Below, piece after piece: positions 5,740-11,571 of a DNA stretch of 11,571 nt. This stretch comes from Gemmatimonadota bacterium (GTDB lineage Bacteria > Gemmatimonadota > Gemmatimonadetes > Palauibacterales > Palauibacteraceae). Below the pieces are notes generated by a model. That model worked only from the letters and a program-made list of their open reading frames with translations, had not been told where the DNA came from and ran no database searches. A program made the position numbers and the translations under genes. The stretch lies in contig JAUVPT010000031.1 of the NCBI GenBank assembly GCA_030598525.1, positions 1 to 11,571 of the forward strand, written 5' to 3'. Within the stretch, counting starts at the first letter, position 1; every line of letters begins with the position of its first letter.

Positions 5740-7482
5740 TTGGCTGTTCGGTACGATCCGGTTCTCATCGCCGGAATCGTCGAGGAGATCAGGGCCCGGT
5801 GCATCGGTCGCCGCGTGGAGGGATTGCGCCTGAACCGCGAGCGGCGTGAGGCGTGGCTTCTTCTGGCGGAGGAGGCGGGAGAGGCAGGGGCCATAGGGCT
5901 GCTCCTTCATCCCACGGGCGGGTTCATCGTCACGGGTGTAGCAGTCCCTGCCGCGCATGAAGCGACGGACCGCCGGATCGATTTTCGCCGACTGTTCCTG
6001 ACCGATGTCTCTGCTCCGGACGACGAGCGCTTGCTCGTCTTCGACCTGGCCGGTGGCCTGCGGGACGCGCGACCGGATCTCCCTCCCGTGTTCCGGTTGT
6101 TCGTCGAGCTGCACACCAACCAGTGGAACGCCGTGCTCACGCGGGGGGTGGACGACCGTGTCGAGGCCGTCCTGTGGCCGCGCTCCGCGGGCGGCCGCTC
6201 TCTCCGGCCCGGTATCCGGTACGAGACGCCGGAGGGGGCCCGTTCCTGGGCCGATGCGCCGCCGGATCGAACCGAGTGGACCGGTCTGCTCGGATCGGCC
6301 CCGCCGCCGGAACGACGGAAAACGCTGCTCCGATCGGTCGCGTGGACCAGTTCGCTCAACGTGGACTGGATCCTGGGCGACGCAGCCGAAGACGGGAGCC
6401 CCGACGACGCCCTCGCCCGAGCCTACGATCGGTACCTGGACATCAGGGCCGCGACCGGGGAGGCCTGGCTGCTCTCTCGGGCCGGGGGGCTTCAGCCCTA
6501 CCCGGCTCCGTTGATTCAGGGCGCGCGGCGATTCGAAAGTCTCCTCGAGGCGATGCGAATCGCCGCCGTGGAGTGCTCCGCCTGGTCTCCGTCCGGCGAG
6601 CCAGGGGCCGCCGGGCCGACTCGATCCGAGGCAACGCCGGACGCGGAGCGTCTGGAGCGTCTGCTGCGGCGGCGGATTCGAGAACTGAAGAAGAGGCGAG
6701 CGGCGCTCCTGCGCCAGCTCGAGGGTGAGTCGGCCGACCACCTGCGTGAACTCGGCCACCTGCTGCTCGCCCGGAAGGGAGACGTCCCGAGAGGTGCGGA
6801 GAGCGTTTCGCTGGAGGGGTTCGACGGAGAGGTGGTCGAGGTTTCGCTCGACCCCCGACGCGACGCCGTCCGAAACGCCGAGCGGCTCTACGATCGAGCC
6901 CGCCGCAGGGAACGCGCCGCACGAGCGATTCCCGGCCGTGTGAAGCGAACCGACGACCGGATCGCTCGCCTCCAGACCGGACTGGAGACATTGCGTTCAT
7001 CCGGTGCGACCGACGACCTGTGGGGTCTGATCGGGGGACGGACTGAAGAGTCTGGATCGTCTCGCAGCGCCGGCCGTTCAGCCGACGACGAGCCGCTCCC
7101 CTACCGCCGGTACCGGTCCTCGGGAGGTCTCGAGATCCGCGTCGGCCGGTCCTCGCGCACCAATGACGCCCTCACGTTCCGACACTCCGCGCCCGATGAT
7201 ATCTGGTTGCACGCAAGCCAGGCGCCCGGTGCGCACGTGATCCTCCGGTGGCAGAAGCGGGACCAGAACCCTCCGCTCACGGACCTGACAGAGGCCGCCG
7301 TGCTCGCGGCGCTTCACAGCGAGGCTCGCCACAGCAGTATCGTGGCCGTGGACTGGACGCGCCGGAAGTACGTGCGCAAACCTCGCAAGGCTGCGCCGGG
7401 AGCGGTGATTCCCGAGCGCGTGTCGACTCTTTTCGTCGAACCGGATGCGACCGCCACGGAAAGGCTCTCCCTGGACGACTAG
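5740..7482 (+). CDS. rqcH: RqcH / NFACT family ribosome quality-control protein (Rqc2 homologue; formerly FbpA-like)
   Basis: A 580-residue protein with NFACT architecture. NFACT-N covers about 1-150, a helical middle and arginine-rich coiled coil about 195-420, and NFACT-R about 452-560, with the hallmark DDIWLHASQAPGAHVIL at 486-502. RqcH binds 50S subunits that hold a stalled peptidyl-tRNA and recruits tRNA(Ala) to add alanine tails that mark the chain for degradation. The TTG start is supported by AAAGGA 8 bases upstream. Two NFACT-N features differ from B. subtilis: the functional Asp97-Arg98 pair appears as Glu96-Arg97 (PDDERLLVFDL), and the usual EIMGRHSNIIL is EL-HTNQWN-AVL at 123-133. 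Tailing activity should therefore not be assumed. A low-complexity Ser/Arg/Gly linker (434-450) precedes NFACT-R. It is divergent from yqeK and convergent with the M28 peptidase. The family call is secure. Confidence 0.93.
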   Translation: MAVRYDPVLIAGIVEEIRARCIGRRVEGLRLNRERREAWLLLAEEAGEAGAIGLLLHPTGGFIVTGVAVPAAHEATDRRIDFRRLFLTDVSAPDDERLLVFDLAGGLRDARPDLPPVFRLFVELHTNQWNAVLTRGVDDRVEAVLWPRSAGGRSLRPGIRYETPEGARSWADAPPDRTEWTGLLGSAPPPERRKTLLRSVAWTSSLNVDWILGDAAEDGSPDDALARAYDRYLDIRAATGEAWLLSRAGGLQPYPAPLIQGARRFESLLEAMRIAAVECSAWSPSGEPGAAGPTRSEATPDAERLERLLRRRIRELKKRRAALLRQLEGESADHLRELGHLLLARKGDVPRGAESVSLEGFDGEVVEVSLDPRRDAVRNAERLYDRARRRERAARAIPGRVKRTDDRIARLQTGLETLRSSGATDDLWGLIGGRTEESGSSRSAGRSADDEPLPYRRYRSSGGLEIRVGRSSRTNDALTFRHSAPDDIWLHASQAPGAHVILRWQKRDQNPPLTDLTEAAVLAALHSEARHSSIVAVDWTRRKYVRKPRKAAPGAVIPERVSTLFVEPDATATERLSLDD

Positions 7483-7507
7483 CGGGCTGCTAAAGGAAGA
7501 AGCCCGC
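7482..7507 (+). other. Hairpin at the rqcH stop codon, competing with the next hairpin
   Basis: GCGGGCT (7482-7488) pairs perfectly with AGCCCGC (7501-7507) around a 12-base loop. It begins on the last base of the rqcH TAG. No T-run follows on the plus strand, so it is a weak terminator at best. Its right arm is also part of the 7502-7528 hairpin, so the two cannot form together. Confidence 0.45.
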
Positions 7508-7528
7508 CATCCACTACGGATGACGGGC
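7492..7528 (-). terminator. Intrinsic terminator for the M28 peptidase gene
   Basis: On the minus strand GCCCGTCATCC (7528-7518) and GGATGGCGGGC (7512-7502) form an 11-bp stem with one mismatch (C7507 against A7523) and a 5-base loop. It is followed by the pyrimidine-rich TTCTTCCTTT. It lies 44 bases after the M28 stop. On the plus strand the stem is followed only by CCTCCCTTCG, so termination of rqcH here is less certain. Confidence 0.65.
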
Positions 7529-7571
7529 CCTCCCTTCGTCCTCACCGGCAAGGCCGCGCAGGCCCTCCCGA

Positions 7572-9113
7572 TCAGTCCGTGGTCGGCGGTTCCACTGGCT
7601 TCCGCGGCATCATCTCATCGCGCATGGCGAGATGATACGCGGTCGCCGCCACCACGACCGCCGCCTGCTTCAGGTCGTCGAGCATCAGCCGCTCGAACGT
7701 GTCGGCCGCCGTGTGGTGCGTAAACGTCCCGTACTCGATCGGGTCCTGGATGTAGTTGAACCCGGGGATGCCCACGGCGTCGAACGCAAGGTGGTCCGTG
7801 CCGCCCGTGTTCCCGTGCTTCACGGCCACGACTCCGAGATCCCTGAACGGCCACAGAATCTGCTCGAAGACAGGGATCACCGCCTCGTTGCTCTGGTCCC
7901 AGATCCCGCGCACCCGGCCCGTACCGTTATCCACGTTGAGGTAGGCGGAGATCTTCGGGTGCAGGTCCGGGTGGTTCTCGACCCACCCCCGCGATCCGAG
8001 CAGCCCCTGCTCCTCTCCGGCCCACAGGGCAATGCGAATCGTGCGCCGCGGCTGCAGGTCCAGCGCCTTCAGAATCCGCATGGCCTCCATCATCACGATC
8101 GAGCCGGCGCCATCGTCCGTCGCGCCCGTGCCATAGTGCCACGAGTCGAGGTGGGCGCCGATCATCACGTACTCGTCCGCCAGGTCCGAGCCCGGGATGT
8201 CGCCCAGCGTGTTGTAGGATTGCAGATCGTCGGAATAGAACTGGTTCTGCACGTCGATCTCGAGCTCGACCGGGATGCCCCTCTTCACGTTCCGGTAGAT
8301 CTGGTTGTACTGCTCTCCGGACACGTTCAGCTCGGGCGGCGGCTCGGGGTTGGCCGGGTCACGCCCCGCCCCGCTGCCACCGCCACGCACGAGGGTGTAC
8401 TCGCGTGAGGACGGCACCAGCATGCCCGCGATCCCTTCGCCTATCAGGAACTCGTTCATGGCCTGGCGCACTTCTCTCATACGCCGCCATTCGGCGATCC
8501 GGCGTGCCCGCTCCTCGGGGTCCCTCTGCGGGCGGCCCTCTTGCTCCTCGGGCGGCTCGAGAAGGTCTTCCAGAGGCGTGCGAAGTGGCCTGGGATCCCA
8601 ATCCGGACTCATTTCGACGGCGGGCCGGGCGAGGATCCAGGCTCCGGCGAGCGTCCCGCGGTACTCCTCCAGTTCCTCCACCGACTCGGCCTCGATGATG
8701 ACGGCCGGACCGGTGACCATGCCCGGCGTGCTTCCGGTCCAACCCGACGGCTGGGCGACCAGGGGCTGAGCGTAGGGAGTGAGGATGCGGCCGCTGTAGG
8801 ACACGCGCTCCCATCCGCGTCCGAACTCACCCCACGGCTCGATCTGGACGTTGGCGAGACCCCACTCCGTGAGCATCTCGGCGGTCCACTCGTTGGCCCG
8901 CGTCATGCCGGGGGAATTGGTGAGACGGGGGCCGATCACGTCGGTCAGATACCCCGCCAGTTCCTCGATCTGAGAATTCTCGAGACCCTCGACCCGGATG
9001 CTCTTGACGGCATCCATGTCGACGATCTCCTGCGCCATCTGTGCAGGCGCGACGGGCGCCAGGGCCAGAACCGCCGCGGCCGCAGCGAACATACGGACCA
9101 TGCGTCGCATCAC
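7572..9113 (-). CDS. Secreted M28 family zinc peptidase (carboxypeptidase Q/PGCP-like)
   Basis: A 513-residue exported metallopeptidase. Residues 1-25 are a signal peptide: basic start, alanine/leucine core, and cleavage after APAQ or nearby. The M28 di-zinc centre is complete: H321 (GAHLDSW), bridging D333 (GATDDGAG), catalytic E367 and ligand E368 (WAGEEQGLLGSRGW), D395 (LNVDNGTG) and H467 (THHTAADT). A protease-associated-like segment lies between about 105 and 290, before the catalytic domain. It is interrupted by a very charged stretch at 182-215 and a glycine-rich loop at 243-250. Family members release N-terminal residues or split dipeptides outside the cytoplasm; the substrate cannot be told here. 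The start is GTG 9113 or ATG 9110, with GGAGG 6 or 9 bases upstream. It follows the S8 peptidase on the same strand after 153 bases and ends before a strong terminator. Confidence 0.92.
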   Translation of the reverse strand: MMRRMVRMFAAAAAVLALAPVAPAQMAQEIVDMDAVKSIRVEGLENSQIEELAGYLTDVIGPRLTNSPGMTRANEWTAEMLTEWGLANVQIEPWGEFGRGWERVSYSGRILTPYAQPLVAQPSGWTGSTPGMVTGPAVIIEAESVEELEEYRGTLAGAWILARPAVEMSPDWDPRPLRTPLEDLLEPPEEQEGRPQRDPEERARRIAEWRRMREVRQAMNEFLIGEGIAGMLVPSSREYTLVRGGGSGAGRDPANPEPPPELNVSGEQYNQIYRNVKRGIPVELEIDVQNQFYSDDLQSYNTLGDIPGSDLADEYVMIGAHLDSWHYGTGATDDGAGSIVMMEAMRILKALDLQPRRTIRIALWAGEEQGLLGSRGWVENHPDLHPKISAYLNVDNGTGRVRGIWDQSNEAVIPVFEQILWPFRDLGVVAVKHGNTGGTDHLAFDAVGIPGFNYIQDPIEYGTFTHHTAADTFERLMLDDLKQAAVVVAATAYHLAMRDEMMPRKPVEPPTTD

Positions 9114-9119
9114 GAAGTG

Positions 9120-9124
9120 CCTCC
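9120..9124 (-). promoter_or_regulatory. Ribosome binding site of the M28 peptidase gene
   Basis: GGAGG on the minus strand, 6 bases before GTG 9113 and 9 before ATG 9110. Both starts are served by it and differ by one residue. Confidence 0.7.
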
Positions 9125-9164
9125 ATTGTACGGTAGCTGTGTTGGACAGGGCTTCCAGCCGGCC

Positions 9165-9200
9165 GTCCGCCGGATCCGGAAAGGCGGACTACTTTCCGCC
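9165..9200 (-). other. Three mutually complementary GC segments in the S8-M28 gap
   Basis: In minus-strand order: GGCGGA (9200-9195), GTCCGCC read as the complement of 9189-9183, and GGCGGAC as the complement of 9171-9165. The middle segment can pair with the first (6 bp, 6-base loop, then TTTCC) or with the third (7 bp, 11-base loop), but not both. The first form resembles a second terminator behind the S8 gene. The layout also fits an attenuator-like leader of the M28 gene. The palindrome CCGGATCCGG (9170-9179) lies between segments two and three. Confidence 0.4.
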
Positions 9201-9245
9201 ATGTTCTTCTGACAGCATGAATGCACAGCGTACCGAAAACGTTTA

Positions 9246-9268
9246 GAGGGCGCTCGGGCCTCGCCCTC
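9246..9268 (-). terminator. Possible terminator of the S8 peptidase gene, overlapping its stop codon
   Basis: GAGGGCG (9268-9262 on the minus strand) pairs perfectly with CGCCCTC (9252-9246) around a 9-base loop, followed by TAAACGTTTT. The left arm starts inside the TGA stop (9269-9267). The T-run is interrupted, so efficiency is uncertain. Confidence 0.45.
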
Positions 9269-11571
9269 AGTGGACCAGCATCAAGCGACCTGATCGGGTC
9301 TCGTCACCGAGACGCAGAACGAACAGATAGGCACCCGATGCCGCCTCCAGGCCACCCGCCAGAAGGCCGTCCCACGTGACCCGAGGCAGGGCCCCGCCCG
9401 GCGCGAGCACATGGGTCTGCCGCACCAATCGGCGACCGGCCACGTCGTACACTTCGAACACGAGGGCACGGCCATCCTCACGTGCCGACTCGGGAACGCT
9501 GTACGGGAAGTTCATGACCCGGCCGGAGCCGGTCCGCATGGGATTCGGGTACGGCGGCTCGATCTCGAACCGGGCGTCGGGTCCGGGAGGTTCGATCGGC
9601 TCGTCACGCAACGCCTGCAACCGGATCGCCGCCTGGGCCTCAGACTGCGACGCCAGGAGCCAGAACCGGATCGTCTGCGATTCACCCGCCGCGAGATCGA
9701 AGGGCCCGACGCTGAGAAGCGCCGCGCGGTCGATCGCCGTCGAGAAGCCCGGGAGTCCACTCGGGTCCGCTCCCCGAACGAGGTCCAGCTTGTCGCCCTC
9801 CTCGAACGTATCCCACAACACGCCACTGTCCGGATCGTACGCTCCGCCGATCGCCGGAGTGCCCAGGGGAACGGACGACCGGGCCACCACGTCGCCTTCG
9901 GACGCCAGCACCGTAACCGGACCTCCACCATCCAGTGGCTCGGACACCAGTGCCTGCATTTCGGTCGACCAGCGCACCGTCTCACCGCCGCCCAGGTCCC
10001 AGTCCGCCAGGAAGGCCGGGATCGCGTCCGCGATTCGGCTGCCCGACAGGTTCCGCACGGTGGTGACCACAGTGAGGGCCCCGACCCCGCCCGCGTCGCT
10101 CACCTCGCTGACCACCCTCACTTCCAGCCCGAGCGGACTCAGCGCTTCCAGGTCGTCGAACCGGTATTCGGCGCGCGTCGGTTCGACGTCCGTCTCCGAT
10201 CGTGACGGCGCCCAGTCCGTCTCGATCGCCGGCGCCGAAGACTTGAGGTCCGCCCTCCCGAGCGACGTCGTATAGAAACCGTCCGAAACGCGGCCGGCCC
10301 CGGCTACGGCCATACCCCCGGCGGTGAGCAGCTCCGTGCCCTGCCACTCGAAGCCGCGGAAGGCGGCCACCCGTCCGAACCGGCCGAAGTCATTGCCCCC
10401 GGCCGCGAGGTCGCCGACCTCCAGAATCCAGCCTCCAAACAGGTTCGGGGGTCCACTGACCAGGATCCGGGATAGAACGATCCCACCTGACAGGTCCGTA
10501 ACGGCGACCCGAACCGTGCGCGTGGATGACTCCGGGTCTATCGCGAGCCCGAATCGCACGGTCGCGCCCGGATCCATATAGGGGAGATCGCGAACCACCG
10601 GAGGTCGGCCCTCCGGAATCACCCACAGTTCGCCGCCGGTCCACGCCCCGGCTCCCCGGTTTCCGACACTCACGTGGAGACTGTCCCGTGTACGACGGAC
10701 GAGTGAAGCCTGGAGCATGCCGCCAACGAACGATGCGTTCGCGCGTTGTACGGCCGCGGGCACGTTCAACAGCCCGTACCCGGAATCGTTGTCCGGCCCC
10801 CCGGGGTCCAACTCATCGGCCGTGTCGAGGAGGATACGCTTGGCCTCTTCGGGATCCGCCGACGGACGGACCTGGAGCACGAGAGCCAGCGCACCCGAAA
10901 CCTGTGCCACCGAAAACGAGGTCCCCGTCACCGCGAAACCGGTGAGACGGGCCGCCGAGCTGCCGGCCGCCCTCACCTCGGGGACCTGGCCAGGAGCCAC
11001 CAGCTCGGGCTTTACGCCCCCACCGCACGGAGAGGGCCCGCGGCCACTGTAGTTGGCCACGGCGAGGTTGCCTGGAATCCCGGTGGTCGCGCCGACCGCC
11101 ATGCTGCGGAGGTTCGGGTCGTCGCGAGCGCCGGGCGGAGTTACCGAACCGGGGGCCGGGCCCAGGTTTCCGGACGAAAAGAGCACGGCGATCCCGGCTG
11201 CCTCCGCAGCGTCGATCGCGTCGTAGAGGATGTCGTCGCAGGCGCCGAAGTCCGACCCACCGGGGAAGACGCCCCAGCTGTTGTTGATCACGTCCGGGGC
11301 GTCCTGAGTGGCCGGATTACCGTCCGGATCCAGGGCCCACTGAAAAGCCTGCAGCAGTACGGAGCGTCTCGTGTAGTCCTCACCGCCGAAGCGCTCGAAC
11401 ACGCGCGCCGCGATCCACTCCGCACCGGGAGCCGGACCGGTCACCACGTCTATCGGGGACGAAGCGACGATCTGAGTGCCATCGGGGAACTTCAGGGTGT
11501 CCCCGGTAGCGAGTGCCCCGATCGCAGAGACCGCCACCTGCGTGCCGTGACCGATCAAGTCCTGCGGGGAC
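9267..11571 (-). CDS. Secreted subtilisin-like S8 serine peptidase with FlgD/T9SS-like C-terminal domain, N-terminus beyond the window
   Basis: Partial gene: the signal peptide and catalytic Asp region lie beyond the right edge. Numbering starts at the Leu encoded by TTG 11558, which is internal rather than the real start, so four more residues are visible before it. The catalytic His is H4 in GHGTQVA, the oxyanion Asn is N131 in LFSSGNLGP, and the catalytic Ser is S214 in TGTSFSVAQVSG. The block after that Ser lacks the Pro-His of the usual GTSMAAPHVAG. The peptidase domain ends near 272 (YGLLNVPAAV). About 280-650 are beta-rich, Gly/Asp-rich repeats of unknown type. Residues 666-763 form a C-terminal module with PPYPNPM, VYDVAGRRL, WDGLLAGG and SGAYLFVLRL, typical of FlgD-like or T9SS-like sorting tails. 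It probably acts at the cell surface or outside. The hairpin at 9246-9268 overlaps its stop. Confidence 0.9.
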   Translation of the reverse strand, partial: SPQDLIGHGTQVAVSAIGALATGDTLKFPDGTQIVASSPIDVVTGPAPGAEWIAARVFERFGGEDYTRRSVLLQAFQWALDPDGNPATQDAPDVINNSWGVFPGGSDFGACDDILYDAIDAAEAAGIAVLFSSGNLGPAPGSVTPPGARDDPNLRSMAVGATTGIPGNLAVANYSGRGPSPCGGGVKPELVAPGQVPEVRAAGSSAARLTGFAVTGTSFSVAQVSGALALVLQVRPSADPEEAKRILLDTADELDPGGPDNDSGYGLLNVPAAVQRANASFVGGMLQASLVRRTRDSLHVSVGNRGAGAWTGGELWVIPEGRPPVVRDLPYMDPGATVRFGLAIDPESSTRTVRVAVTDLSGGIVLSRILVSGPPNLFGGWILEVGDLAAGGNDFGRFGRVAAFRGFEWQGTELLTAGGMAVAGAGRVSDGFYTTSLGRADLKSSAPAIETDWAPSRSETDVEPTRAEYRFDDLEALSPLGLEVRVVSEVSDAGGVGALTVVTTVRNLSGSRIADAIPAFLADWDLGGGETVRWSTEMQALVSEPLDGGGPVTVLASEGDVVARSSVPLGTPAIGGAYDPDSGVLWDTFEEGDKLDLVRGADPSGLPGFSTAIDRAALLSVGPFDLAAGESQTIRFWLLASQSEAQAAIRLQALRDEPIEPPGPDARFEIEPPYPNPMRTGSGRVMNFPYSVPESAREDGRALVFEVYDVAGRRLVRQTHVLAPGGALPRVTWDGLLAGGLEAASGAYLFVLRLGDETRSGRLMLVH

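Noticed and set aside
5578..6759. N-terminal extension of yqeK giving a 581-residue protein
   Set aside because: The added 394 residues are Arg/Pro/Gly-rich, antisense to the conserved NFACT-N domain of rqcH, and family members start at the equivalent of ATG 5577.
9125..9130. TACAAT on the minus strand as a -10 box for the M28 gene
   Set aside because: It matches 5/6 of the consensus but lies right against the GGAGG site, so transcription would start within the ribosome binding site, and no -35 sequence is correctly placed.
9237..9244. AAACGTTT palindrome as an operator
   Set aside because: It is short, AT-rich by chance in the tail of the S8 hairpin, and probably serves as its imperfect T-run.
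9376..10275. Serine/arginine-rich plus-strand frame antisense to the S8 gene
   Set aside because: The composition is that expected from reading the opposite strand of a GC-rich gene; no start signal or domain.
1..11571. Defence island, CRISPR array, mobile element, tRNA or rRNA gene
   Set aside because: I looked on both strands for direct-repeat arrays, transposase or integrase motifs, terminal repeats and tRNA-like folds and found none. The genes are common housekeeping and secreted enzymes.

Overview
The window is GC-rich and densely coding, with nine protein genes and very little non-coding DNA. The genes are ordinary bacterial housekeeping functions plus two exported peptidases. The mix suggests a Gemmatimonadota-like or related deep-branching Gram-negative bacterium: GTG, TTG and possibly CTG starts, a non-discriminating-type AspRS signature, a bacterial RqcH homologue, a YqeK plus LytR_C pair, and a secreted subtilase ending in a FlgD/T9SS-like 'YPNP...WDG...SGxY' domain. 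The taxonomic guess is inference from style and content, not a placement.

Left block (1-3287, minus strand): a compact cluster read right to left. It runs from a PTS EIIA protein (apparently starting at CTG), to a VanZ-like membrane protein (4-bp overlap), to aspartyl-tRNA synthetase (56-bp gap), to PhoH (8-bp overlap, cut by the left edge). Centre: rlmN (3438-4562, plus) is divergent from that cluster. It converges on LytR_C, and the two genes share one CTAG that supplies both stop codons. LytR_C and yqeK form a minus-strand pair with a 4-bp overlap. yqeK is divergent from rqcH (5740-7482, plus), which starts at TTG behind a good Shine-Dalgarno.

Right block (7572-11571, minus strand): a secreted M28 zinc peptidase lies downstream of a large secreted S8 peptidase whose N-terminus is beyond the right edge. 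Both probably act outside the cytoplasm on proteins or peptides. Strong hairpins lie behind each of the two genes.

Functional theme: the central genes concern translation and its quality control. AspRS charges tRNA, RlmN modifies 23S rRNA and tRNA, RqcH rescues stalled 50S subunits, and YqeK removes Ap4A. EIIA and PhoH are regulatory or RNA-linked. No tRNA, rRNA, CRISPR array, insertion sequence, phage gene or attachment site was seen. No stretch over 300 bases lacks a gene: the gaps are 2366-2421, 3288-3437, 5578-5739, 7483-7571 and 9114-9266. I see no convincing new multi-gene system here. The items worth a second look are small-scale: start-codon choice, active-site variants and overlapping hairpins.
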